A program made the position numbers and the translations under genes. 64,000 nt of DNA from Trichostrongylus colubriformis (taxonomy: Eukaryota > Nematoda > Chromadorea > Rhabditida > Trichostrongylidae): assembly GCA_963978905.1 (NCBI GenBank), contig OZ022261.1:36970130-37034129 (forward strand), in the 5' to 3' direction. Position 1 is the stretch's first letter, and each line of letters starts with the position of its first letter. The notes beneath the pieces are model-generated. The model did not search any database and was not told the DNA's origin. It was given only the letters and a program-made list of their open reading frames with translations. This document shows positions 30,001-36,500 of the stretch, piece by piece.

Positions 30001-33000
30001 CTGGATAAGAACAATGTGAAAGCTAGGGTTCGTAAAAATCCTTGAAAATCGAGAAAATGATGAGAAGGAGCGGTGTTGCTGTAGTGTACGTGTTAGAGCA
30101 CAACAAGAGTTCCAACATAAACTCACAGAGCCTGAAGAAACAGTGACGCTTCACGCGACCGTTGTGCCGCGGACTTCATTCACAAAGTCTATGACAGTTG
30201 TAAGTATAGAATTACAAATATGTAATTGAATGGCATCCAGCAAGTGTAGATTGATAAGAAATCAGAATGAAAAAGCAGGAAAGTGATGGATGAAGTGATA
30301 TGATGAGGAATAGGATGGATGAGTAGTGTTTGTGGAACAGAGTGAAGCTGAGCGGAATTAGCTCACAACTGTCACGAGGTGATGTACGAGGAAAACACCT
30401 CCGAAAAAAAATGTCAACTGTTATCACATCCCGACATATTGTAGTTATCTCGTAAGTGCGTCGTTTAGCTTGAACACACAATCTTCACTCATCTAATCCC
30501 TTAGTTATCGCAAGTAAATACTGTCGCGTTGGTTCATAAATGCTCCTATACATAAATACTTACAACTTTCTTGAATTTTTCAATACTTTATCTAACACCA
30601 GTTGATGTATAACAATATAATAACCATCCCTGCCTTAAATGGCAGGCCAACTCCCTCTACGCTGACCCGGAACCATACCAGAAATTTCAAGAAGCCAATT
30701 TGCAAAAATTCCAAAAATGTCATTTGTGGGATAGCATGTATGAACCAACGTAATAAATTGAGGCGCCAAGCGTACATATCACTTACATGTACCATATGCA
30801 TGAGTAATAATAAAATAAATAACTATTAGGTTGTTCGGAAAGAAATGCGCGTTGAATTTGTCCATTTTTCTCTCCTACTATAAAAGATTCTTCAAAACAG
30901 TTCAATCTATTAGAAAGAGATCTTTATTGTGCATCTTTACATATATCTTTGTCTATGTCTACTTGGTTTTTTTCAAAGAAAAAAAGTTTCAACGACTTGA
31001 GGCCGACTTCCATGTTCTTCGTCATCCAAACTTTCATTACCGTTTTTTAAACGCTGGGACTTTGCCCGACACTTTATACAGCCAAATCTTTCTGCCAACA
31101 TTACACGCATGGCGACAAATATTTACCGCTTATTGCATTGAATCTTGCATTTTTTTGAAATTTTTTTTTCAAAATTTTGAAAAAAAATTAAAATTCTTTT
31201 TTGAATTTTTTCTTCGAAAAAAAAACAAGTAGATATAGACAAAAGTATTTCAAAAGATGCGCAATAAAATTCTCTTTCTAACAGACAAAACTGTTTTACA
31301 AAATCTTCTGTAGTAGAAGAGAAATAGATGGACAAAAAAAAAAACGCGCATTTCTTTCCGAACAACCTAATATAAACATGATATACTTTAAATAGTCCTA
31401 GTTTAAAATGAATATTCAATATAGAAAAAAGGATTTGAAAAAAATGTGATCCAGTCTGCTCGAAAAGCACGAATTGGCCTTCTTTTCGAGTTAAGATCCA
31501 CAGAAAATATAGTGGAAAAATCAGATTTCGAGGAGGATTCCAGAAGCAGCCAACGACAGTCTAGACATTCAGAAAGAGTAAGAGTTAGGATAAAGGGAAT
31601 GTACAGTGGGATTAATTTAAAAACTCTCGGAATTCTGTGTTTATCATTTGAGCAGGTGAACGGAGCTGCACCACTACTCATCCCTGCCCTCTTTGTTTTA
31701 GCTATCCCCGGTTCTTTTCGTCTGAAACAGGCTGAAGCGGATGAAAACAACCGCAAGATCCCCTTTGAAAACCTGCCGAGTCAAAGTCGTTGCAATTGCT
31801 AGCACCACTGTGGCTGACCATTGTAATAACAAGCTCTTACTCAATTTCAGGAGGGCTAATCCAATTCTAAGTACAAGTGGAGTCAGGAAGCGCCTCGACT
31901 ATGATTATAAGTTTAGAATTATGTTTTGAGTCCCTACCTAGTTTCTTGCCACTCTGGTAACTTCGAGCCCTATCGGGAACAGAACAGAATGTGGGTCCCA
32001 TCAAAAAGTACAGGTAGTAGGACAATGTAAAATAATGATTTTGTAAGAAAAGGGATAACAACCCGTCAGTTCAATAGCTTTGGCGTCTTATTAGAGTCTG
32101 GGTGTAACGCTTCATAATATTTGAGGCGCAGTGCTAGATGGTGCTTTGCGAGATGCTCTACGGTGATTACTGTATACCACCCTAATGATACCTTTTTTGG
32201 GTTACCTTTGCACTGAGTGAACAATGTAATGATAAGTTATACAGTCAAATATTTGATTCCATTTGTATACTCACTCACACTTATATCGTATCTATGCCTA
32301 AAATAGCCGCGATCTGTCAGGATTTTTTTTTACTACAATTTAACTTGTTCTCTTCTTTGCAAGCAGTTTTACTGGCAACGTTGGCTAGAATCCAATAGAA
32401 ACGAGCATACCAATATGATGACTTCACCTCGCCTTTTTTACAAAAAAATTTTAAATTGTATCATAGGATCCCCTTGATTAAAAGTGTTGACGGGGAGTGA
32501 AATAGGAATATAGCCGAGCCACAATATTTTTACTCCATATTTTATTTCAACCTTAATTTTTAAATAGCATTCGCCATTGCCAGAACAGCTCTAGCCAGGA
32601 AATCCAAATAATTCGCAGCGAGTCATAAAAAATGAGGAAGTGGGATTGAATCGAATAAATGACCGGAATTTCAAGTGCATGACGGTGATGCACATGGCGT
32701 AGTCAGATTTCACTGCAACCCACACCCAAATGGGATTGACTGTTGAAGGCTTATGTTCTGTGGAACATTACAATGACGTAAAGTTAAGTGAAAAAAGTTA
32801 AGAGGCCCGTCAAAAGATCTTGTAGCTGCTGCAAAAAATCGGTGCCGCAGCTCAGTGAGGGAGGGGACACGAATCGGAACCTACACCATCTTGATACCCT
32901 TTCGTCTTTTGCTTTGCAGAAATAACTCGTGTAGAAAATCTGGAAAATGCTTGAAAATTAAAGACCAGCTATCTTTCAAATTCGCTTTCAGAAAGCTTTT

Positions 33001-33499
33001 TTCTTATTTTCTATGAATATTCATGGCTTACAAAGACGTAGATGGCTGTATCATTAAAGAAAAGGCGAAAAACCTTTCCTGTCAGTAAGCGACAAAATGA
33101 AAGCACTTCAGAAAAGTGCATCAGGTTCGAGTGATGCAGGTGTCGACGAGCAGTAGTCTATCAAAGCACAACAACGTCATCATCAAGTACTCACCCAAAA
33201 GCGTAGAGGATGTCGAAAAGTTCATCATCGAGTGTAAGCTTTGATGAAGCACGATCGCCAAGCGATTCATGCTTTGAGCTCGGCTCCGTCGGTGGACGTT
33301 CTCCAACAGATTTTGTATCAGTAGAAGTCGTCGTTGTTGCTCTGAGATTCTGAGATCCACGTCTGGCAGCGATTGGCATCGAAGCGACCGCCGACGGAAC
33401 CAACGAGGGTGTGAGCGCGTAACCGAGGTGAGAAACGACTCCGAAGCCCGCACTGCCACCACCACCGCCACCACCACCACCACCGCTGCGACCGCCCAT
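1..33499 (-). CDS. tmc-1: tmc-1 gene span, incomplete at 3' end
   Basis: Span of a transmembrane channel-like (TMC) gene, with exons listed separately. TMC proteins are ten-TM, pore-forming subunits of mechanotransduction channels at the plasma membrane of sensory neurons. In C. elegans TMC-1 is also linked to alkaline and nociceptive sensing and to background excitability. Sixteen exons on this strand reproduce the family order: acidic N-terminus, basic segment before TM1, TM1 to TM5, a long Pro/Thr-rich extracellular loop with a basic cleavage-like site, then TM6. Exon phases agree at every junction except around 2300-2396. TM7-TM10 and the C-terminal tail lie beyond the left edge. The loop and the N-terminal motif resemble C. 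elegans TMC-1 more than vertebrate TMCs, from memory; TMC-2 is the alternative. Introns are full of mobile elements, while the exons show no internal stops or frameshifts. Confidence 0.93.
128..475. repeat. dispersed repeat D, copy 1
   Basis: About 350 bp that can be aligned by eye with 13556-13905 in the same orientation (shared blocks such as GAATATGGAA, GTCAAAAACCCGG, AAGCCCG, CTAGCTTTCA, CGCGTGACC). No terminal inverted repeats or long intact frame are visible. A 65-residue frame on the minus strand (407-604) partly overlaps it and is not recognised. Confidence 0.7.
766..894 (-). CDS. tmc-1: tmc-1 exon 16, TM6
   Basis: 129 bp, 43 codons, phase 0 at both ends, acceptor GATTATAG, donor GTGAGTGA. 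Encodes [20 protein letters not shown] (TM6), [20 protein letters not shown] and TTF. The K.xxxDLxVTxxSIxxIDFxRG..xKY...CCWDxE pattern is TM6 of TMC channels. The following PEYGEF-type exon is not in the window, so the gene continues past base 1. Confidence 0.95.
895..2329 (-). other. tmc-1: tmc-1 intron between exons 15 and 16
   Basis: Contains the MITE at 1648-1915 and an AT-rich stretch. A (TTTA)n tract at 1064-1080, next to GGTGTGCAC, resembles the tail at 39440-39500 and suggests the 3' end of a minus-strand LINE-like element. The 194-residue hydrophobic frame at 1078-1662 is AT-driven and ends at this tail. No exon seen. Confidence 0.5.
1648..1915. repeat. MITE family A, copy 1
   Basis: Inverted terminal repeats of roughly 100 bp starting AAAGGAATCGT and ending ACGATTCCTTT, with CATATGTTTATGTTGTATTTGCC near each end and a short GC-rich centre. 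Five other copies lie at 25174, 28276, 50881, 54616 and 58695. Flanking TA suggests TA target duplication. The frames seen across it on both strands are by-products of the inverted repeat. Confidence 0.85.
2330..2396 (-). CDS. tmc-1: tmc-1 exon 15, boundary unresolved
   Basis: Acceptor AAAATGATAG then, completing the split codon, [20 protein letters not shown]. [F/Y]WET followed by IG is the end of the extracellular loop just before TM6 in nematode TMC-1. The exon should end in phase 0 soon after Gly, but no GT stands there. The next in-phase GT donor (GTGGTTAC) would add ten residues. The end given is therefore approximate. Confidence 0.6.
2582..2672 (-). CDS. tmc-1: tmc-1 exon 14, extracellular loop
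   Basis: 91 bp, acceptor CTGTTCCAG, donor GTAAGTTT. Encodes [20 protein letters not shown] and [10 protein letters not shown] plus one base. This is an acidic part of the TM5-TM6 loop. N-L-S is a possible glycosylation site. Low family conservation here, so the assignment rests on phase, splice sites and position. Confidence 0.82.
2737..2871 (-). CDS. tmc-1: tmc-1 exon 13, extracellular loop
   Basis: 135 bp, 45 codons, phase 0 at both ends, acceptor TGATTTCAG, donor GTAAGAAT. Encodes [40 protein letters not shown] and AEQGD, the Thr/Arg/Pro-rich part of the loop. The opposite strand has a longer open frame (2701-3141) that is a shadow. Confidence 0.88.
3832..3999 (-). CDS. tmc-1: tmc-1 exon 12, extracellular loop
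   Basis: 168 bp, 56 codons, phase 0 at both ends, acceptor ATGTTTCAG, donor GTGCGGTA (weak). Encodes [20 protein letters not shown], a middle part, then [20 protein letters not shown] and KMKD. It matches the long Pro-rich TM5-TM6 extracellular loop of nematode TMC-1 (QFGPxNVNxPN, PxFTPPPRxYP). N-G-T at residues 19-21 is a possible glycosylation site. Confidence 0.87.
4514..5008 (+). repeat. dispersed repeat E, copy 1
   Basis: About 490 bp aligned with 46180-46650 in reverse orientation. Shared blocks include CTCGTATGCAAC, CATTTTTTGTTTTTTTGGGG and CCACGGAATGTG/ACTACGGAATGTG. The copy at 46 kb keeps a 114-residue frame; here it is broken by stops. No TIRs found. Lies in the intron between tmc-1 exons 11 and 12. 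Confidence 0.7.
5196..5372. repeat. short GC-rich MITE
   Basis: About 177 bp with inverted ends CCGCGTTCATACT..AGTATGAACGCGG and internal GGCAGGGCGTGG / CCACGCCCTCCC. A non-autonomous DNA-transposon shape. The frames seen over it come from the GC-rich inverted repeat. Confidence 0.7.
5591..5729 (-). CDS. tmc-1: tmc-1 exon 11, TM5 and cleavage-like site
   Basis: 139 bp, acceptor GTGGTTTCAG. Encodes [20 protein letters not shown] (TM5), then [19 protein letters not shown] and QLGGRNP. The REKR-QLGG stretch aligns with a KRQ.GG.NP stretch after TM5 that I recall in C. elegans TMC-1, so the unusual donor (CCG-GTCAGC) is probably real. If it is not used, an in-frame TAA follows three codons on. 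Another frame over this area (5538-5945) is open but has no family match. Confidence 0.88.
7135..7244 (-). CDS. tmc-1: tmc-1 exon 10, TM4
   Basis: 110 bp, acceptor GTGCTTTCAG, donor GTTCAATT. Encodes [20 protein letters not shown] then [16 protein letters not shown] and two bases of Arg. [22 protein letters not shown] is one of the most conserved TMC segments and lines the proposed pore (TM4-TM7). The split codon completes as Arg with the next exon. Confidence 0.97.
7324..7509 (-). CDS. tmc-1: tmc-1 exon 9, TM3
   Basis: 186 bp, 62 codons, phase 0 at both ends, acceptor CGTCTTTCAAG, donor GTTTGTCT. Encodes [18 protein letters not shown], then [20 protein letters not shown] (TM3), then a short loop ending EGNLFTKNQ. 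The [14 protein letters not shown] join to the next exon matches nematode TMCs. The 1.5 kb intron before it carries the repeat at 7606-8537. Confidence 0.94.
7606..8537 (+). repeat. dispersed repeat B, copy 1
   Basis: About 930 bp, also present inverted at 20002-20951, with a partial copy at 14915-15185. The left end is TACAGGGGGTGCTAAAAAG. An inverted copy of this (TTTTTTGGCACCCCTGTA) lies inside at about 8311-8330, with 200 bp of shared sequence beyond it. This suggests a TA-flanked Tc1/mariner-type non-autonomous element or a nested arrangement. Sits in the intron between tmc-1 exons 8 and 9. Confidence 0.82.
9009..9159 (-). CDS. tmc-1: tmc-1 exon 8, TM2-TM3 cytoplasmic loop
   Basis: 151 bp, acceptor TTCATTTCAG, donor GTGAGTAC. 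Encodes [40 protein letters not shown] and [10 protein letters not shown]. The [15 protein letters not shown] motif is diagnostic of TMC proteins. Ends in phase 0. Confidence 0.97.
9620..9759 (-). CDS. tmc-1: tmc-1 exon 7, TM2
   Basis: 140 bp, acceptor CGTTTTGCAG, donor GTGAGTTC. Encodes [40 protein letters not shown] and FFAILR, ending two bases into Lys. [10 protein letters not shown] and the following hydrophobic segment are TMC TM2 features. Joins to AAG-ATG (K-M) of the next exon. Confidence 0.96.
10341..10457 (-). CDS. tmc-1: tmc-1 exon 6, TM1-TM2 loop
   Basis: 117 bp, 39 codons, phase 0 at both ends, acceptor CATCACCTAG, donor GTATGTAT. Encodes [20 protein letters not shown] then [19 protein letters not shown]. 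This matches the hydrophilic extracellular loop before TM2 in C. elegans TMC-1 (HADE..xVWxF spacing). N-R-T is a possible N-glycosylation site. Confidence 0.92.
10569..10675 (-). CDS. tmc-1: tmc-1 exon 5, TM1
   Basis: 107 bp, acceptor GATTTTCAG, donor GTAAATCG. Together with the previous split base it encodes [19 protein letters not shown] and then a hydrophobic stretch ending LVVLPE. This is the first membrane segment of a TMC channel. SSYFTFLRW is almost invariant in nematode TMCs. Ends in phase 0. Confidence 0.96.
10921..11078 (-). CDS. tmc-1: tmc-1 exon 4
   Basis: 158 bp, acceptor TTGATTTCAG, donor GTGCGTTT. Encodes [20 protein letters not shown] followed by a basic helix and [18 protein letters not shown], ending one base into Ser. 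The sequence around LIPWE..IK.IESHFGS is a hallmark of the cytoplasmic region just before TM1 in TMC proteins. Both phases agree with the neighbouring exons. Confidence 0.96.
11158..11249 (-). CDS. tmc-1: tmc-1 exon 3
   Basis: Encodes [20 protein letters not shown] then [10 protein letters not shown], ending in two bases before GTGAGTC. This is the conserved basic segment before TM1 in TMCs. The donor is clear. The start is less so: acceptor ATGTTAAG gives phase 0 and the same spacing to LTRQ as in C. elegans, but in-phase starts at 11276 or 11294 are also possible and would add 9-15 residues. Confidence 0.88.
11610..11685 (-). CDS. tmc-1: tmc-1 exon 2
   Basis: 76 bp exon with acceptor CATTACAG and donor GTGAGATC. 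After one split base it encodes [20 protein letters not shown] and PLTRQ, the acidic segment that follows the LYAFG motif in nematode TMC-1. Phase is 2 at the start and 0 at the end. Only this frame is free of stops. Confidence 0.92.
11686..12636 (-). other. tmc-1: 3' end of tmc-1 intron 1
   Basis: Noncoding. A moderately GC-rich patch at 11870-12140 has open frames on both strands with no recognisable product and repeats the short word GGTCGGCCGAGC also seen near 1010. No TIRs or exon signals found. Confidence 0.45.
12637..12845 (-). CDS. possible alternative first exon of tmc-1
   Basis: An open frame of 69 codons plus two bases from ATG at 12845 to a GTAAGC donor. It reads [20 protein letters not shown] and then a Ser/Arg-rich stretch ending [15 protein letters not shown]. 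It remains open upstream ([13 protein letters not shown]) to a TAG at about 12900. The donor leaves two bases, the phase needed by the tmc-1 exon at 11685 (join would read ..HFHETDAFLG). The site is only 950 bp upstream of that exon, while the canonical first exon is 21.5 kb away. A GTAAGAAT inside the frame is a competing donor with the wrong phase. No family match for the sequence itself, so this is inference from frame, phase and position. Confidence 0.42.
13219..13449 (-). CDS. open frame cluster, possible upstream exon
   Basis: All three minus-strand frames are open over much of 13305-13523. One reads from [14 protein letters not shown] through an acidic KEEEEKREN and a poly-Ser run coded by a CTG/CAG repeat. 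It reaches GTATGATG, a possible phase 0 donor that would join in frame to the open frame at 12900. Composition is more coding-like and GC-richer than the surrounding intron. It could be a 5' exon of an alternative tmc-1 transcript, or a chance low-complexity frame. Confidence 0.28.
   Translation of the reverse strand: MASKRFGCRIHKMCRPQSVDTSWSPKSSFTTSKRNIVSSKRYENLFCLTLDEKEEEEKRENSGSSSSSRSDVPSVV
13556..13905. repeat. dispersed repeat D, copy 2
   Basis: Second copy of the repeat at 128-475, same orientation, diverged by many substitutions and small gaps. Lies inside tmc-1 intron 1. Confidence 0.7.
14915..15185 (-). repeat. repeat B, partial diverged copy
   Basis: Recognisable against 20570-20880: a CCGGGGG/CCAGAGG word followed by GATTTT or GGTTTT, GGTTCTCAGGAAC, TTAGCAA..TTGTAAGCGAGGGTGATG, GTTGAGGTGACGCA, and GGAGTT..GATA. 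Both ends are missing. Confidence 0.55.
16901..17165. repeat. MITE with GGCCGGTCATA ends
   Basis: About 265 bp, terminal inverted repeats GGCCGGTCATATTTTGC / GCTAAGTATGACCGTGGCC and subterminal GC-rich repeats CGCCGACGCCGGC and CGCCGACACCGGCG. No coding capacity. In tmc-1 intron 1. Confidence 0.72.
18321..19700. repeat. 1.38 kb near-perfect palindrome
   Basis: Two arms of about 680 bp around a loop of roughly 15 bases centred near 19010. The ends are TATTGAGTTGAAGAATAAGT and ACTTATTCCTCAACCCAATA. Each arm encodes the same 92-residue frame, differing at about six positions, on opposite strands (18472-18750 minus, 19271-19549 plus), so arm identity is high. Each arm holds about four degenerate units of 155-167 bp, each with a micro-hairpin of the type AGAGCTCTTTCCGCTCT after a TATATG..TTCGATAG word. 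No recognised transposase. Lies inside tmc-1 intron 1, so the tmc-1 pre-mRNA would carry it. Confidence 0.95.
20002..20951 (-). repeat. dispersed repeat B, copy 2
   Basis: Inverse copy of 7606-8537. Here a 146-residue frame on the minus strand (20122-20562) is intact and largely matches a frame in copy 1 (segment [14 protein letters not shown] is shared). The opposite strand is also partly open in both copies. No family recognised, so coding is unproven. Confidence 0.82.
20952..23960. other. tmc-1 intron 1, unassigned part
   Basis: About 3 kb with no TIR element identified. Open frames at 21.0-21.6 kb (both strands) and at 22549-22924 (both strands, GC-richer) are not recognised and lack convincing splice sites. 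No exon of tmc-1 is expected here, as exon 1 and exon 2 join directly. Confidence 0.4.
23961..24462. mobile_element. Tc1-like MITE, copy 1
   Basis: 502 bp bounded by CAGTAGCGCTTGAAAGTCTTCGGC and its inverse, CGCCGAAGACTTTTGAGCGCTACTG, with TA on both sides (23959-23960 and 24463-24464). CAGT-type ends and TA target duplication are Tc1-family features. A second copy with the same interior lies at 59966-60469. No transposase frame is seen, so it is probably non-autonomous. Confidence 0.85.
25174..25597. repeat. MITE family A, copy 2
   Basis: Inverted ends AAAGCAATGGTGCACGG / CCGTGCACGATTCCT, with AATTACGTTGTATTCGCCTAATA near the left end and a GC-rich core rich in CGCCCCG/CGGGGCGG words. Diverged from copy 1. 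Confidence 0.82.
26189..26461 (-). pseudogene. possible Harbinger transposase remnant
   Basis: In one minus-strand frame near 26380-26450 the reading [18 protein letters not shown] resembles the conserved VExAFGxLKxRF segment of PIF/Harbinger (DDE_Tnp_4) transposases. A stop follows, and a neighbouring frame (90 residues) is open. The plus-strand 161-residue frame over 26118-26603 would then be a shadow. Weak evidence from one motif. Confidence 0.28.
26697..28045. repeat. 1.35 kb fold-back repeat with tRNA-like segment
   Basis: Outer arms match as inverted repeats: CATGACGCGCTTTCGG.. at 26700 against ..AAAGCGCGTCATG near 28025, and CATTTTTGCTGCGCGGCCCTACAAATGCC at 26790 against its inverse at 27930. 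Inner blocks around ATTCGTGTTCAGGAGG (27320) and CCTCCTAAACACGAATA (27682) also pair. The left arm carries GGTTCGAATCC (27102-27112) in a segment starting GGCGATGGGGTGGTATAC; the right arm carries the related GGTTCGATCCCC on the minus strand. The anticodon and T stems do not pair well, so this is not a functional tRNA. Confidence 0.75.
28276..28642. repeat. MITE family A, copy 3
   Basis: Family A ends (AAAATCGTGTACGG, CCGTGCATGACGTTTAA), internal CATATATTTATGTTTTATGTAC and a GC-rich core with CGCCCCG. Ends are more degenerate than in copy 6. Confidence 0.8.
29062..29946 (+). mobile_element. degenerate mariner, plus orientation
   Basis: Ends CTAGGTTGTAAGGAAAG / CTTTCCTTACAAC-like, flanked by TA. 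The plus strand contains broken mariner transposase pieces; [14 protein letters not shown] at about 29540-29582 matches the conserved WVPH.L segment. Stops and frameshifts are frequent and the element is about 400 bp shorter than an intact mariner. Same family as 51539-52438. Lies in tmc-1 intron 1. Confidence 0.85.
30826..31370. mobile_element. fold-back mariner-type MITE
   Basis: 545 bp between TA duplications, with terminal inverted repeats of about 165 bp starting TTAGGTTGTTCGGAAAG. The long arms contain matching words for GAAAGAGA, TCTACTTG and TTTGTC on both sides. The centre has no clear transposase. Lies in tmc-1 intron 1, about 1.8 kb from exon 1. Confidence 0.88.
33195..33499 (-). 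CDS. tmc-1: tmc-1 exon 1, N-terminus
   Basis: Open frame of 101 codons plus two bases, ending TTT GG before a GTGAGTAC donor. It starts with a glycine run coded by a GGT/GGC repeat, then a Ser/Thr-rich stretch, then the motif [19 protein letters not shown] followed by LYAFG. This is nearly identical to the N-terminal region I remember for C. elegans TMC-1. The last two bases plus the first base of the exon at 11685 give Gly, so the protein reads LYAFG-ETDAFLG across a 21.5 kb intron. The ATG at 33499 is the first in frame. The frame is open only a short way further up before a TGA, and an AG at 33540-33541 could be a trans-splice or intron acceptor. The true start is therefore not certain. 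A second frame on the same strand (33121-33549) is also open but lacks the motif. Confidence 0.88.
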
Positions 33500-33539
33500 A
33501 CCTCCTCCGATGTCGCTATGCTCACCCAGAATTCAATAT

Positions 33540-36500
33540 CTGCAATCATAGCTGTAGATTCTCATTCATATATATTCAGACACGAGCACATGCGTGACCG
33601 CAACAGTTTTCCTGAAAATTCGGTACCAAACAGTGAACTTTTCATAGAATGTGACTGTAATCAGGATGAGTGAGACAACCACATGTTTCTTTGTGTGAAT
33701 CAGAACAACAAAAGCGGTTAAAGCTTCGCTTGTGAAATACATACCAACGGTTTGAAGATTGAATAGTGTCGGGTCAGGCGAGTAGCGTCTTTTTTTTCTG
33801 TTAGCAAACCTGACAGCAGATGATTGCGCTTTTTCAATTTTTAGTGAAACTAAAACTGAGACTACCCTTCATTCGGAAACTGGATGAGGCTCATCTCATG
33901 TGTGCAAAGGATCTTTGGATTGGTAGAAATTGCTGTGGAATGTGAATGAGAGCTGTTTTTTGAAGTCTGGGAAAACCGAGCTATTCATCTAATCTGACAA
34001 AATGAACCTCAGTGGTGCTACGTCGTGTTAAACTCTTCTATGCATTTTCTACCCCATGATGAACCTAGTAGATGCATGTTTCTCTTTGGATGTTAGTCTT
34101 AAGTGCAATGTGTAGGTCCCATGAGGAATCTTTTCAGCACGTGTACGCGTGTTCAGACGTATCAAGGACCGATGGTCCCTGAGCGGAATGCAAACGAGCA
34201 GTGTCGGCCGCATCCTCCCATCTATTCCTTCACCCCCTATCCCACACATACTCGCACAAGGCAAGCGAAACCTCAAAAATTTTGGGGTGAGGGTCATCGA
34301 GATACGATCTATGATTTGAAGTAGTTTCACTTCAACAAGCGGATACAACCCAAATGGCTTCCTTGAAAGATTGTCGATCAGAGGCGGTTAAGCAAGAACA
34401 AAGTGATGGATGTCTTCGATTATTCGATGAAGTGCTGGAGTGATTGTGGAATGTGCTCATACTCTAAAGATTCCATGGCACCTCTTCTAAATCCATTCAG
34501 CTGACTAGGAGAACGCTTTGCACTCACAGGTCTATTCTACCCGTTTGACACCTAATTTGTTAAGTGCTAAACACGTGATGCGCCCACAGTAGGTAGCATC
34601 ATGTTACGGCATTGACCACGACACCCCGACACGGACGTTAACAATATGGGCCCAAAACAACCACTTTTGCTTGATATTCTCTCCCTAATGGCTTCGGTCG
34701 CAAATCCGATTATGTCGATGGTCCGATAATTTGAAAAATCGAAAAAGGAACACATTTAAAGAGCCCCGTAGACTAGACCTGCTGAAGAAATTTGTTTACT
34801 GAGGGAAATTTCAAAGAAAAAAATCGATTTTGAGCAACTTTTCCTTCGTTGTTAAGTAAAACTCAGAAAGCTAATGATGTGTTACCGTAAATTAGACTAA
34901 GAGTCACGTAATCCGGGAAGGAAGGTTGAAAATGGCAATCTGAATGTCGAAAACCAGAAAATGGAGGTAGAATGCGTACAGCTACTAGGAATCAGAATTG
35001 AAAACTAAACCAAAATCATGTGAGCTGTGAGTCAGAATGAAATAAATGATTTAATACTCAGTCTTCGATATTCAAGTCATTTCTCCATACAATCAGCAGA
35101 AAAGGAAATGAAAAGAGTAAAGGTAAAGGAACGCGAAGGGAAAAAAATTAAGGGCGAGGAAATGTGAACATGGGAGTTGTGTGAACAAAAAACAAATTAT
35201 CTTTATGAAAAGTATCAGAGAGCATCGAGGAAGTGCAGGAAAGTGCAAAATCAATGACATTTGATCCCTAACGGCGACAACACATTAGTGTTACTCTAAA
35301 TATTATTTGTAAGGTATTATATGACAACAAGCCTAGACATATGTGTCTCACTGTCATTCCTATTTACAAATAAATCTATGAGTAACCTGCAAGTGCCTAT
35401 CAATGTTAATGGGTTATCGATTTTCATGGTAAAGTTATTTGACTTCTCAAATTCGGAAAATTTACTATTAAAACAGCTAGCAAAATAGCTCAGTATTCAT
35501 CAAATCACTGGATTTTGAAAGGATACTGGTGGAAATCTCCATGAATTAGATGTTAGCTTATCGGTCGAAATAATATATCAAAAATAAGCGTGTGAATATC
35601 AGGTTAGTTTAAATCGATGTGTGTTCACCAGTAAATAAATAACAGTTGCAGCAAAAGCCTTGGAAACCACTCACTGGAATAATTCACTGTAAAATATGAC
35701 CCCACCCCACTTATTCAGTGCACCGCTCTCGTCTCGAATTTCTCGAAACCATTTTTCATGGCTTTGAACATTTTTCAAGAAAACGAAATCTTGGACGCTA
35801 AGAGCAAGTAAATTCAGATGCAAAATAAATGCAATGAGCACTCAATGTCTGTGTGACCTAATAGTGATTGTAGCAGTGGTTTTTATGGGCGAACAGGAAA
35901 AAAGAAGAATATATTGGTGAATTATCACAAAGAAAGAAATGTAAAATAATGATTGTGGAATGTAACCAGACACCGAGCTGGGTTTCTGCCACCGATCTCA
36001 TTTGCCGCACTGCTGTGCTCGTCATCTCGACGTTTTGAGGTTTGAAGGGTCTCGTTCGACAGGTGTCCACATAAGCCTTTTATTTTTCATCAGTACATTT
36101 TGTTGGGCTATTACTACACTAGTAGCCATGTCTTTTAGAATTCCTGAGTGACAGACATCCTGTTCAAGTTGAAAGAAAGTTTTTCTGGTCTTTCATTTAC
36201 CTCGTGGTTTTAAAATCATAGTCAAACAATAATTTTGATGGCACTTTTCTCGCCTTCCAATGATATTACTCGGAAGATGATGAACATGCGTTCGTTGCAC
36301 GAGTTTGATTGGCATGTGCGAGAGCAAAGGGGGAATCGACTCAAACCAAACCACAGCCCTCATCCATCCTTCACGCAGCTCGGTGTTGATTTTTGCGCCA
36401 TTGCGGTCGAAAACGATTCAAAACACCCCTCGAGCATAATGATCTACACAGACTGCAAAGTGTACGGGTAAACGTGCCCAAAAGTTCTACCAAAGGTGTT

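Noticed and set aside
33121..33549. 142-residue frame on the minus strand overlapping tmc-1 exon 1
   Set aside because: Alternative frame of the same sequence, with a Val/Ala run produced by the GGT/GGC repeat. The other frame carries the TMC-1 motif.
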